64,000 nucleotides of DNA from Hahellaceae bacterium (lineage in GTDB: Bacteria; Pseudomonadota; Gammaproteobacteria; Pseudomonadales; Oleiphilaceae): positions 682,001 to 746,000 of the forward strand of contig JACKOD010000002.1 of NCBI GenBank assembly GCA_024234505.1, read 5' to 3'. Under the pieces are notes generated by a model that was given only the letters and a program-made list of their open reading frames with translations, did not search any database and was not told the DNA's origin. Position numbers and translations under genes: made by a program. Positions 33,302-43,097 of this stretch are shown here, one piece after another (position 1 is the first letter of the stretch; every line of letters starts with the position of its first letter).

Positions 33302-36300
33302 TTGCTGACCCCGGTGCCAGGCTATCGTATTGAACAAATCATTTTTAGCGGTGAATACACGCAAGTGGCGCGTGCCGTGCGGGAATCAGACCAGCAACCC
33401 GTGGTGCTGAAACAGCTGAAAATGGAGACCGAGGCATCCACCCTGTCGCGCTTTTTGTTTAGCTATGATGTGGCCAGCCAGTTTGATCATCCGAACATCA
33501 CCCGTGTGCTGGCCTGGTCGGGGGTACGGCGCAGTGATGTTCTGGCGCCGCCGGTGGGTGAGGGCCGTTATGCCAGCCGTCCGACGATCGTGCTGGAAGA
33601 TCTGCAAGGGGTGGATCTGTTTGCCTATCTCAAAACCTGCGACCAAGGGCGTTTGTCGCTCGCATGTTTTCTGAATATGGCGGTACAACTCGCCGACGCA
33701 TTGAGTGTGATTCATTACCAGCAGGTGATTCACAAAGATCTTCACCCCGGTAACCTGCTTTATACGCCATCCAGCGGATTGGTGCAGATTACCGATTTTG
33801 GACTGGCTTCGCTGTTGAGCCGCGAGCAGCCGTTGTTGCAACCGCCTGAACGGCTGGAAGGCGTGCTTGCCTATATCTCACCCGAGCAAACCGGTCGCAT
33901 GAACCGGTCACTGGATTACCGCAGTGATTTCTATACGTTAGGTTGCACGTTTTACCATTTGTTGAGCGGGCATCCCCCTTTTCAGGCCAAAGATGCACTG
34001 GGGCTGGTGCATGCCCACCTTGCCAAGCCGCCGGTGGCGCTGAGCCGGATACGTCCTGAGATTCCTTCCGTCTTGTCGGATATCGTAGACAAACTGCTGA
34101 TGAAAGCCGCCGAAGATCGCTACCAGAGTGCACTGGGCTTAAAGCGGGATCTGGAAAGGGTACGACAGGCCGTGTTGAATCATCGGCCGGTGCCCGAAAT
34201 GACACTGGGGCAGGACGATATTTCGGATCGCCTGCAAATTCCGCAAAAGCTCTATGGCCGTGAAAGTGAAGTTGAGGCATTGCTGCAGAAGTTTTTTCAG
34301 GCGGCGGGCGGAAAACCCAAACTGCTGGCGATTGCCGGTTACTCCGGTATCGGTAAATCGGCGCTGGTGCATGAAGTACACAAACCCATTGCCGCCTATG
34401 GTGGTTTCTTTTGTGCGGGCAAGTTCGACCAATTCCAGAAAAATATTCCTTACTCTGCGTTGCAAACGGCGTTCAGAGGCTGGATACAGCACACCTTGTC
34501 GTGGAGTGAGTCGCAACGGGGAAGGCTGAAAGCGCGTTTGCTGAACTTGCTGGGAACGAACGCCCGGGTGCTGATCGACTTTATGCCCGATTTTGAATGG
34601 GTATTGGGAACCTTGCCGCCGGTGGCTGAATTAGGGGCGGATGAAATGCAAAACCGCTTTCATCTGGTGTTTCAGCAGTTTATTCAGGAAATCACCCGAG
34701 ATCACCCATTGGTACTGTTTATTGATGACCTGCAATGGGCAGATCGCGGAACCTTGAATCTGTTACCTCCGTTATTGGCGGAGGGCGGGGCTCGCCTGCT
34801 GGTGATCGTGGCCTACCGGAATAATGAGGTAAACGCCAGTCATCCTGCCATGCGAACACTCAAACGCATCGCCGAAGACGCCAGTACGAGCCGTACGCTT
34901 GAGCTCGGTGCCTTGTCGGCATCCGATATCGGACGATTATTGCAAGATTCACTACATCGTCCTGAAGAGGAGCTGCAATCGCTGGTGACACTGATTCAAA
35001 CTAAAACGGCGGGCAATCCGTTTTTTATTGGTGAATTTTTAAAGACGCTGTATACCGAAAAATTACTGAACTTCGATATGGCCCGGCAACGTTGGTGCTG
35101 GGTCATCGACGAGATCAATGCCAAAGGCATCACCAACAACGTGGTTGAACTCATGCTGGGTAAAATGGCGCAACTGCCCCCAGCATCGCAAGCCATGATT
35201 CAGTTGGGCGCCTGCGTGGGCAGTCGATTTAATCTGGATATGCTGGCTCTGGTCGCTGAAAAGACGCTGCCGGAAGTGACAAAGGCCCTGTGGCCGGCGC
35301 TGCGTGAAGGTCTGTTGCTGCAGGACGGTGGCGACGGGTCGCTGGGATTGCTGTCGCCACGTGCCGGGGAGAGTCTGCGGGGGAGTAGACAGACATCCCA
35401 TTTTTCGCCGGTATCGGCACAGTGTCGCTTTTTACATGATCGCATGTTGCAGGCCGCGTATCAGTCGCTGTCCGGCCCTCGCAGACGAGCCACACATTTA
35501 CAGATCGGACGTCTGCTCCTGAAGCAGTTCAGTATGGAGGCACTCAGCGACGAACAGTGTTTTGCCATTGTTGAACAGTTGAATCATTCGATTGCGCTGA
35601 TACATGACCAGACCGAACGCCTCACACTCATGAAGCTCAATTTGAGGGCCGCCCGGCAAGCCCGTGCTGCCAGCGTCTGGGAAGCGGCGGTTGGTTATGC
35701 CCGACAGGCCCTGGCGCTGTTGCCGGAGAGCGCCTGGGAAGAGGGTGCGACTGACATTCGGGATATTTACCAGATCAAAGCGGAGTGTGAATATCTGGAC
35801 GGCCATCCGGAAGCCTCGGAAAAAGACTACGAGATCTTGCTGTCCCGGGTGACGGATGATCTGTTCCGCGCAGAAATTTGTGCCACCCGTCTGGTGCAGT
35901 CGATTGGTCGGGCCGATATCCAAAAGGGGCTGGCTTACGGATGCCAGGGATTGGCCTATCTGGGCCTGCCGGTGCCCCCGGATGATCAATTACCGGGCGC
36001 ATTAAAAGAAGCCAGGGCAAGGCTGCTCAAGTCTGCGCCCGACGGATTGGTGGATGCGGGTAAGTTGCCCGAGATGACTGACCCCGCGCAACGGTTGGCC
36101 ATGAGGATCTACCCCAATCTCAATGCGGTCGCCATGATTTCAAGAAACGTGATCTTTTCAGAGTACTGCATTTTTAGCGGCTGCAACCTTATTTTAAGTG
36201 CTGGTAAGTCGGATATGGCTGCCATTCATCTGGCGTATTATGCCACCCACCTGAGTCGGGAGCGGCAATTGTCCATAGCGTTTGCGCAAGGAAGCATCGC

Positions 36301-38641
36301 CAAGCGCATTGCCGACAGTTATACGCCGTGTCGTGAAATAGCGAACTGCTATACCGTGCTGGGAGGGTGGATCGGTTATCTCAAGGCACCTTACCGCGAG
36401 ACCATCGAGCTTTGCCAGAAAGCCATGCAATGGGGACGGGAAAACGGCGAAATCGCCCGGGCAGCCATAAGTAACTGCAATTCCCTGTTTGCCAGAATGT
36501 CGATGGGCGAAAATTTGCGTCAAGTGCAGGAAGAGGCCGAATTTGCTGAAGATTTTCTCAATCAAAAATCAGTTTTTCATCCCGCGGGATGGATTATTCG
36601 AGTTCTGGTTCAAGCACTGAGAGGAACCAAGGATCAGTGCGACGAGCTGTTGAGTGATGCGGCATTCGAACCCGCACAGTTAGCAAAAATAAAGACCAGT
36701 TTTCATTTTCCCTATTTGCTGCATTATCGGGGAATACTGGCCTTCTGGTCGGGTCATTCGGCAGAGGCGCTGGACTGGATGAGGCAAGCTCATGCCTATG
36801 AAGCGGTGTTTCCGCTGACCAGTTTTTCATCTGATCACTATTTCTATTTTGGCTTGCTGTTGTTGCAGTGTCGTGAGTCCTGGACCGACACCGACCAGCG
36901 ACATTTTGACCAGTGCGTCGCGATGCTGCATTTGTTTGCAGAAACCTATCCTCCCAACTTTTTGCAAAAGGAGCGACTGCTGCACGCCGAACGCTTAAGG
37001 AAGGAAGGCGGAAGCATTGATCAGATCAGTGAGGCGTATCGTGATGCCATTGCGCTGGCCCGCGACCATGGTTTTACGCAGTTTCAGGCGCTGGCGTGCG
37101 AATTGTTTGGCCGCTTCTGGCTTGAACAGGGGTGGGATGATATGGCCGATCCCTATCTGCGCGAGGCGCTTTTTCTGTATCGTCGCTGGGGATGCATGCT
37201 CAAAGTAGCCGAACTGGAGAAGACATTTCATGCGTTGCTGGCCAGCACCGAATCCAGTAGCTGGCTGGCGTCACCCCGTGCCGAGGTGTCGAAAGCGGGC
37301 TATGGGCCGTCACTGGACATGGCGTCGGTGATGAAATCCGCGCAGCTGATTTCCAGCGAGTTGCAGTTGCCCCAACTGGCTGCCAAAGTACTGGACGTGA
37401 TTGTGGAGTGTGCGGGTGCTTCGGCCGCCGCGCTGGTGATCATGCTGAATGATCGTCCTATGGTGGTGGCACAGGCCGGGGCAGAACATCCGTTAAAAAA
37501 TAACGACGCACCTCAGTTTCTGGATACTTGTCGGGGTATTCCGGTGGACCTGATTCATCATGTGCTCAATAAACACGAACGGGTGAATATTGGTGAAGTT
37601 GCCAATGATCGTCGCTTTGCGGGTGACCCCTACCTGCAACAGCACCGGCCCCATTCGCTCCTGTGTGTGCCGCTACACTACCGGGAAAAGTACGTGGGGG
37701 CTCTCTATCTGGAAAGCAGTCTGGCGCGGAACCTGTTTACTCCCGACAGGCTCGATGTGATTCATTTGCTTCTGGCACAGGCCGCCATCTCTTTTGAAAA
37801 CGCCCGGTTATTTAACGAAGTGACGCAGCTAAATCAGCGTCTGGAGCAAAATGTGGCGCATCGTACGGCGGCACTCCAGCAGGCGATCAAAGATCTGAAA
37901 AACACCAATGAAGAACTCAACGCCTTCAGTTATAGCGTGTCCCATGATTTACGGGCGCCCTTGCGCAGTATTAAGAGCTTTAGTCACATGCTGTATGAAA
38001 CGCATGCCCAATCACTCGGTGAGACCGGAGGCGATTTACTCCAGCGTATTTTGCGCAACGGCCATAAAATGCAAGACCTCATCGACGGTCTGCTGGAACT
38101 TTCCCGGGTGCAGCGGCGTGACCTGCAATTAGCGGAAGTGGATCTTTCGGCGCTGGTGGGTGAACTCTTCAAGGAAATGCGCCAGCGATTTCCGGATCAG
38201 CCAGTACAGGCAACGGCGGTGGCTGGCTGTCGGGTAATGGCCGACCGGCGCATGTTGTATTCTGCACTGGAAAATCTGATCAATAATGCCTGGAAATATT
38301 CCAGCAAAAACCCGCAAGCACAGGTGGAATTTGGCGTATTGAACAGTACGGCCGTGGGGGTGCCCCCCGGAAAGGGGCGTGTCCCCGAACGTTTGGCGCC
38401 CGAGACTCCCATTTATTTTATTAAAGACAATGGGGCCGGATTCGATATGAAACAGGCCGACCGACTCTTTGGCAGTTTTCAGCGCCTGCACAGTGAAAAG
38501 CAGTTTGAAGGCACGGGCGTCGGGCTGGCAACCACCAAGCGGGTGTTTGAAAAGCATCATGGGGCGGTATGGGCGTATGCACAGCCGGGTCAGGGCGCGA
38601 TTTTCTATTTTGTTATCGGTGGATTGGTCGGAGTCGGGTAA
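33302..38641 (+). CDS. Giant kinase paralogue 1: Ser/Thr kinase - ATPase - GAF - histidine kinase
   Basis: The product has 1,779 residues from TTG 33302, with GGGAG about seven bases upstream. Residues 1-290 are a Hanks-type kinase with all key residues: Lys in VVLKQL (37), HKDLHPGN (Asp 146), DFG (Asp 165) and SPEQ. A STAND/AAA ATPase follows, with Walker A GYSGIGKSAL (Lys about 353) and Walker B LVLFIDDLQWAD. Then come a long helical region, a GAF domain (about 1345-1510) and a short coiled coil. The histidine kinase has its phospho-His in SVSHDLRAPLR (His 1548), N-box ENLINNAWKYS, and KDNGAGFD and GTGVGLAT. There is no membrane segment and no receiver. This architecture is known as a trifunctional kinase/ATP-binding/sensor kinase; its inputs are unknown. 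Confidence 0.93.
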   Translation: MLTPVPGYRIEQIIFSGEYTQVARAVRESDQQPVVLKQLKMETEASTLSRFLFSYDVASQFDHPNITRVLAWSGVRRSDVLAPPVGEGRYASRPTIVLEDLQGVDLFAYLKTCDQGRLSLACFLNMAVQLADALSVIHYQQVIHKDLHPGNLLYTPSSGLVQITDFGLASLLSREQPLLQPPERLEGVLAYISPEQTGRMNRSLDYRSDFYTLGCTFYHLLSGHPPFQAKDALGLVHAHLAKPPVALSRIRPEIPSVLSDIVDKLLMKAAEDRYQSALGLKRDLERVRQAVLNHRPVPEMTLGQDDISDRLQIPQKLYGRESEVEALLQKFFQAAGGKPKLLAIAGYSGIGKSALVHEVHKPIAAYGGFFCAGKFDQFQKNIPYSALQTAFRGWIQHTLSWSESQRGRLKARLLNLLGTNARVLIDFMPDFEWVLGTLPPVAELGADEMQNRFHLVFQQFIQEITRDHPLVLFIDDLQWADRGTLNLLPPLLAEGGARLLVIVAYRNNEVNASHPAMRTLKRIAEDASTSRTLELGALSASDIGRLLQDSLHRPEEELQSLVTLIQTKTAGNPFFIGEFLKTLYTEKLLNFDMARQRWCWVIDEINAKGITNNVVELMLGKMAQLPPASQAMIQLGACVGSRFNLDMLALVAEKTLPEVTKALWPALREGLLLQDGGDGSLGLLSPRAGESLRGSRQTSHFSPVSAQCRFLHDRMLQAAYQSLSGPRRRATHLQIGRLLLKQFSMEALSDEQCFAIVEQLNHSIALIHDQTERLTLMKLNLRAARQARAASVWEAAVGYARQALALLPESAWEEGATDIRDIYQIKAECEYLDGHPEASEKDYEILLSRVTDDLFRAEICATRLVQSIGRADIQKGLAYGCQGLAYLGLPVPPDDQLPGALKEARARLLKSAPDGLVDAGKLPEMTDPAQRLAMRIYPNLNAVAMISRNVIFSEYCIFSGCNLILSAGKSDMAAIHLAYYATHLSRERQLSIAFAQGSIAKRIADSYTPCREIANCYTVLGGWIGYLKAPYRETIELCQKAMQWGRENGEIARAAISNCNSLFARMSMGENLRQVQEEAEFAEDFLNQKSVFHPAGWIIRVLVQALRGTKDQCDELLSDAAFEPAQLAKIKTSFHFPYLLHYRGILAFWSGHSAEALDWMRQAHAYEAVFPLTSFSSDHYFYFGLLLLQCRESWTDTDQRHFDQCVAMLHLFAETYPPNFLQKERLLHAERLRKEGGSIDQISEAYRDAIALARDHGFTQFQALACELFGRFWLEQGWDDMADPYLREALFLYRRWGCMLKVAELEKTFHALLASTESSSWLASPRAEVSKAGYGPSLDMASVMKSAQLISSELQLPQLAAKVLDVIVECAGASAAALVIMLNDRPMVVAQAGAEHPLKNNDAPQFLDTCRGIPVDLIHHVLNKHERVNIGEVANDRRFAGDPYLQQHRPHSLLCVPLHYREKYVGALYLESSLARNLFTPDRLDVIHLLLAQAAISFENARLFNEVTQLNQRLEQNVAHRTAALQQAIKDLKNTNEELNAFSYSVSHDLRAPLRSIKSFSHMLYETHAQSLGETGGDLLQRILRNGHKMQDLIDGLLELSRVQRRDLQLAEVDLSALVGELFKEMRQRFPDQPVQATAVAGCRVMADRRMLYSALENLINNAWKYSSKNPQAQVEFGVLNSTAVGVPPGKGRVPERLAPETPIYFIKDNGAGFDMKQADRLFGSFQRLHSEKQFEGTGVGLATTKRVFEKHHGAVWAYAQPGQGAIFYFVIGGLVGVG

Positions 38642-38716
38642 GGGGCGCTTTGGGGTTTGGTGTAGTACTCTACAACGCCTGACGCCCATTGGCACCGCAG
38701 TGAATTTTATTTGGCC

Positions 38717-38722
38717 TATACT
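38717..38722 (+). promoter_or_regulatory. Probable -10 element (TATACT) of giant kinase 2
   Basis: GCCTATACT ends at 38722, 43 bp before the TTG at 38766, in the 112-bp gap after paralogue 1. TTGGCA at 38689 is a possible -35 but lies 22 bp upstream, farther than usual. Confidence 0.45.
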
Positions 38723-38765
38723 GGAAATATCCTTTTAGCTTAACCTTTTATCGTTGGATATTTCC

Positions 38766-41700
38766 TTGCTAAACACCGTGCCGGGCTATCGCATTACCGA
38801 CGTGCTTTTCGAAGCCGAACACTTTGACATTTACCGAGCGGTACGTGAATCCGATCATACGTCGGTGTTGCTGAAACAGCTGAGCAGCCCGTCGCCGTCA
38901 TCAGTATTGCAGGCGCGTTTCCTCTGTGAATTCGAGATTGCCTGCAAGTTTAATCATCCCCATATCAGCAGCTATCTGGCGGCGCTCGGGCTCGGGCAGG
39001 AGACGCCCGGCGCAGTGCAGACGCCCGATTCGTCATCGTCCCCGGTGCTAACCTGCAAACCCACGCTGGTATTGGAAGATCAGCAGGGGGTCGATTTATT
39101 AACCTACCTGACTTCCTGTGGTAATCAGCGCGTTTCTCTGGCGGAGTTTCTGGATCTTGCGATTCCGCTGGCCGAGGCGCTGCAGGAAATACATCGTCAA
39201 CAGGTCATTCACAAAAATCTGTGCCCCGGCAATATCTGGGTGACGCCGGAAACGGGCCGGGTTCAAATCACCAACTTCGGGATGGCCTCTTTGCTGCCGC
39301 GCGAACAGCCCGTATTGCAGCCGGTCGATCAACTGGAAGGCGAGCTTGCCTATCTGGCACCGGAACAAACCGGACGCATGAACCGCTCGGTGGATTACCG
39401 GGCCGATTTATATGCGCTGGGGTGCGTATTTTACCACTTACTGGCCGGACACCCTCCGTTTCAGACCCTTTCGCCCCAGTCCTGTGTGCATGCCCATCTT
39501 TCCCGTATCCCCCGGAAGGTGGGGGCCTTGCGTGACGACCTTCCGGCGGTGGTGTCGGCCATGGTCGCCAAACTGCTGATGAAGCACGCAGAAGACCGTT
39601 ATCAAAGTGCCCACGGTCTGAAACGTGATCTGGAAAAAGTAAAACTGGCGCTGAGTAATCCGCAGGAGACGCTTGATTTCGCCCTGGGTCTGGAAGATAT
39701 CGCGGACCGCTTTCAGGTGCCGCAAAAACTTTACGGGCGGGACAATGAAGTCCGGCTGTTGTTGCGGCGTTTTTTGCAAGCGGCCGGAGGCCACCCCAAA
39801 CTGCTCGCCATTGCGGGCAGTTCGGGAATCGGCAAGTCGGCGGTGGTTCACGAAATTCATAAACCGATAGGAGCGTATCAAGGGGTTTTCTGTGCGGGCA
39901 AGTTCGATGCCTATCAGAAAAACGTGCCTTACTCCTCATTGCAAACCGCCCTGAATCGCTGGATACAACACCTCTTGTCGCTCGACAAGGAGGCACAAGC
40001 CGCATGTAAAGCCGGCCTGCTCAAAGCCCTGGGCGCTCAGGCGCGGGTGCTCATTGATTTTATGGCCGATTTTGTGTGGATTCTGGGAGAATTGCCAGCG
40101 GTGCCGGTATTGGGGGCCGATGAAACCCAAAACCGCTTTCACTGGGTCATGCAGGTGTTTTTGCAGGAAGTGACCCATGATTGCCCGATGGTGCTATTTA
40201 TTGATGACCTTCAATGGGCCGACCGTGGCACACTCAGCCTGCTGCCACAACTGCTGCGAGCCGAACGTTGTCGGCTACTGGTGATTGTGGCCTATCGCGA
40301 CAACGAAGTGGATGTGCATCACCCGGCATGGCAAACCCTGCAGGATCTCATCCAATCACCGGTCACGGCCCGTGCTGTCAGCACTCTGTCGCTCGGCCCC
40401 CTGAACGACAATGACGTGGCCCGATTACTGGCCGACGCGCTGCACCGCTCCCTAGAGGATGTGATGCCGCTAGTCTCGCTGGTGTCATCGAAGACAGAGG
40501 GGAATCCGCTGTTTATTGGCGAGTTTCTCAAAACGCTGTATGCCGAACATCTGCTGGATTTCGAACCCGCCACGGGCGGCTGGCAGTGGCAGATCAAGGC
40601 GATTGAAGCCAGAAACTTCCCGTCCAGTGTCGTCGCGCTGCTGTCCTCGAAAATGGCAATGTTGCCGGAAAGTGCCCAGGCCATGATCCGGTTGGCGGCC
40701 TGTGTCGGCAGTCATTTTAGTCTGGAAATGCTGGCGAAAATGACAGACCGTTCGCTGGTCGAGGTCACGCGCTGTCTTTGGCCGGCGTTGCGGGATGGGC
40801 TGTTACTGCAGGATGGCGGGGACTGGTCGCTGGGTATGGTACAGCCGCCTCGCGACTGGGTGGCCAGAGAAGAAGCCGGCTATATGCCGGTTTCGGCGTT
40901 GTCTCCGCACTGTCGGTTCCTGCATGATCGCATGTTGCAGGCCGTTTACGAATCCATGACACCGGACGCGCGGCATCAATTACATTTGCGAATCGGCCGG
41001 TTCTGGTTGAAATATCGAACAATCGAAGAACTGAGTGACGTTGAATGCTTTGCCGTGGCCGAGCAGTTCAACTATGCACGGCACCTGATTCACGATGTCC
41101 GCGAAAAGCGCCAGTTAATGCGCCTGAATCTGCGTGCCGCCCAACGGGCCAGACGGGCCACCGTGTGGGAGTTAGCTGCCACCTATTGCGAAACCGGAAT
41201 GGCCCTGCTGCCGGCCGACCCGTGGCAGACCGAGCGGGAGACCACTCAGGCGCTGTATGCCATCCGCGCCGAGGCTGAAAACCTGCTGGGTCATACGGCC
41301 GTGGCAGATGAATATTACGATACCCTGTTTGCCCGGGTGAGCGACCCCTGCCTGCAGGCCGACTTGTGTGCCACCCGACTGGTGCACGCGATTGGTCGGG
41401 GGGAGTGGGCCGCCGGAATGCGCTATGGACAGCAAGGACTGGCCTTTCTGGGTATGCCGTTGCCGGATGATACGAAACTGGCGGTGGCACTGGCGAAGGA
41501 ACGCGAACTGTTCTACCAGTCGGCACCCCATGGGGTGATTGAGGCCGTACTGGATTTACCCGACATGACCGACCCGGCCCTATTGGTTGCCATGCGTCTG
41601 TGGCCTAACCTTTCTGTAATTAGCGATATTCTCGGACGTGAAATGCTCCGGGATTATTGTATCGCGCGGGGTGGGAATCTGATCTTGCACCACGGGAAGT

Positions 41701-43097
41701 CTGATCTGGCGGCCATGTTGCTGATGTGTCATGCAATTAATTTACGCCGGGAGTTTCGCTTGCAGGCGGCCGTGACGCAGGCCATACAGGCCAAAGCATT
41801 GGCCGACAGTTATGCCCAGGGGCGGGAAATTACTAACTGTTATAACCTGTTGGGGGGCATGATCTGGTATTTACATGCACCTTTTGCCGATTGCATCGCT
41901 TTGCATCGACAAGGCATGCAGCGCGGCCTGGAGAATGGCGAGGTTGCCCGGGCGACGATGAACTATAGCAATACGCTGTTTGCGGCGTTCTCGCAGGGCG
42001 AACTGCTTGTTAATTTACAGCGCGAAGCGCTTCTGGTGGAGGCATTTGTTGACAAACATGCCGTTTTTTCACCGCTACCAGTGATAGCCCGGCAGTTAAC
42101 CAAGGCACTGATAGAGGCGCCGGCAAGGGCATTGCATGCGTTAGACGATGACCTGTTTTCCGCCGATATGCTTGCCAGAATCCAGCCCAGCTTTCATATG
42201 GTGTATTGGTTGCATTACCGCATGCAGTTGGTTTATTGGGGGGGCGACAGGCATCAGGCCCTGATGCTGGCTCGGCAGGTCGAGGCCAGAAGGGCGAGCG
42301 CGCCCTTATCTTGCTTTTTGGTTGATCATGACTTTTTCTATGGTCTGCTCTTGCTCACAAAGGGCGAAGCGGATACGGCGGAAAATCGACAGGCTTGGGA
42401 GGGGTGTGAGCAACGGCTCAAGGCCATGGCGGAGCTTTATCCTCCCAACTTTGAACACAAACAAAAGCTGTTGCAGGCGGCCCGCCAGCAAAGGGAAGGG
42501 GCGGGGATTGACGCCGTATGCCGTAGCTACCGCGAGGCCATTGCCTCGGCCCGTGAACATGGCTTTGTGCAATTTCAGGCCTTGGGGTGCGAGCTGCTCA
42601 GTGACTATTTGCAGTCCCGGGGTTTTAATGAGCCTGCCGAACCTTATTTACGTCAGGCGCTTTATCTGTATCGCCGTTGGGGGTGTACGCTCAAAGTCAG
42701 GCACTTGCTGCGTAAAAACGAGCGTTTCCTGGCGCGTTACGAAAACCGGATGCAGCCCGCCTCATCGCTCACCGAAAGCCATACTACGGCGCAGGCGCAA
42801 ACATTGGACATGGCCTCGGTGGTGAAATCAGCACAACTGATTTCCAGCGAATTGCAGCTGGAGCGACTCACGGCCAAAGTTCTGGAGGTGATTGTGGAAT
42901 GTGCCGGGGCAACGGCTGCCGCCTTGTTGATGAATATCGAGGATCATCCCTACATTGTGGCTCAGGTAAGCAACGATCAGCCCTTGACGGTTCTGGCGGA
43001 ACCGGCGTTACTGGATGCCTCGCACGGGATTCCGGTCAATCTGGTGCGTTATGTGCTGAATAGCCGCGAACCCGTCAATATTGGCGATGTGGTTTAG
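38766..43097 (+). CDS. Giant kinase paralogue 2, N-terminal part: pseudokinase - ATPase - truncated GAF (ends at in-frame amber)
   Basis: The start is taken as TTG 38766 by alignment with the paralogues (LLNTVPGYRI); TTG 38754 is the alternative. The kinase domain keeps its ATP-site Lys (VLLKQL) but has lost both catalytic aspartates: HKN in place of HKD (residue 151) and NFG in place of DFG (residue 170). It should therefore not transfer phosphate. The ATPase domain is intact (GSSGIGKSAV, LVLFIDDLQWAD-like MVLFIDDLQWAD), as are the helical region and the start of the GAF domain. Translation stops at TAG 43095-43097, inside the GAF domain after PVNIGDVV. The same frame continues downstream without interruption to 44114. 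Confidence 0.88.
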   Translation: MLNTVPGYRITDVLFEAEHFDIYRAVRESDHTSVLLKQLSSPSPSSVLQARFLCEFEIACKFNHPHISSYLAALGLGQETPGAVQTPDSSSSPVLTCKPTLVLEDQQGVDLLTYLTSCGNQRVSLAEFLDLAIPLAEALQEIHRQQVIHKNLCPGNIWVTPETGRVQITNFGMASLLPREQPVLQPVDQLEGELAYLAPEQTGRMNRSVDYRADLYALGCVFYHLLAGHPPFQTLSPQSCVHAHLSRIPRKVGALRDDLPAVVSAMVAKLLMKHAEDRYQSAHGLKRDLEKVKLALSNPQETLDFALGLEDIADRFQVPQKLYGRDNEVRLLLRRFLQAAGGHPKLLAIAGSSGIGKSAVVHEIHKPIGAYQGVFCAGKFDAYQKNVPYSSLQTALNRWIQHLLSLDKEAQAACKAGLLKALGAQARVLIDFMADFVWILGELPAVPVLGADETQNRFHWVMQVFLQEVTHDCPMVLFIDDLQWADRGTLSLLPQLLRAERCRLLVIVAYRDNEVDVHHPAWQTLQDLIQSPVTARAVSTLSLGPLNDNDVARLLADALHRSLEDVMPLVSLVSSKTEGNPLFIGEFLKTLYAEHLLDFEPATGGWQWQIKAIEARNFPSSVVALLSSKMAMLPESAQAMIRLAACVGSHFSLEMLAKMTDRSLVEVTRCLWPALRDGLLLQDGGDWSLGMVQPPRDWVAREEAGYMPVSALSPHCRFLHDRMLQAVYESMTPDARHQLHLRIGRFWLKYRTIEELSDVECFAVAEQFNYARHLIHDVREKRQLMRLNLRAAQRARRATVWELAATYCETGMALLPADPWQTERETTQALYAIRAEAENLLGHTAVADEYYDTLFARVSDPCLQADLCATRLVHAIGRGEWAAGMRYGQQGLAFLGMPLPDDTKLAVALAKERELFYQSAPHGVIEAVLDLPDMTDPALLVAMRLWPNLSVISDILGREMLRDYCIARGGNLILHHGKSDLAAMLLMCHAINLRREFRLQAAVTQAIQAKALADSYAQGREITNCYNLLGGMIWYLHAPFADCIALHRQGMQRGLENGEVARATMNYSNTLFAAFSQGELLVNLQREALLVEAFVDKHAVFSPLPVIARQLTKALIEAPARALHALDDDLFSADMLARIQPSFHMVYWLHYRMQLVYWGGDRHQALMLARQVEARRASAPLSCFLVDHDFFYGLLLLTKGEADTAENRQAWEGCEQRLKAMAELYPPNFEHKQKLLQAARQQREGAGIDAVCRSYREAIASAREHGFVQFQALGCELLSDYLQSRGFNEPAEPYLRQALYLYRRWGCTLKVRHLLRKNERFLARYENRMQPASSLTESHTTAQAQTLDMASVVKSAQLISSELQLERLTAKVLEVIVECAGATAAALLMNIEDHPYIVAQVSNDQPLTVLAEPALLDASHGIPVNLVRYVLNSREPVNIGDVV
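43095..43097 (+). other. In-frame amber codon splitting giant kinase paralogue 2
   Basis: The TAG lies between NIGDVV and NRAFASDPYLQQH. The three paralogues read straight through this point, with Asn, Gly or Thr in the matching place. No frameshift is present, and about 339 codons of full homology follow. A single base change could have produced it. Confidence 0.9.

Noticed and set aside
39268..40005. 245-codon minus-strand frame inside giant kinase 2
   Set aside because: Rich in Pro and Arg with no domain, antisense to a well-conserved kinase/ATPase region.
43095..43097. TAG read as pyrrolysine
   Set aside because: Pyrrolysine decoding needs pylT/pylS, not seen here, and many other genes in the window would need checking. 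Paralogues carry ordinary residues at the site. A mutation or simple readthrough is more likely.
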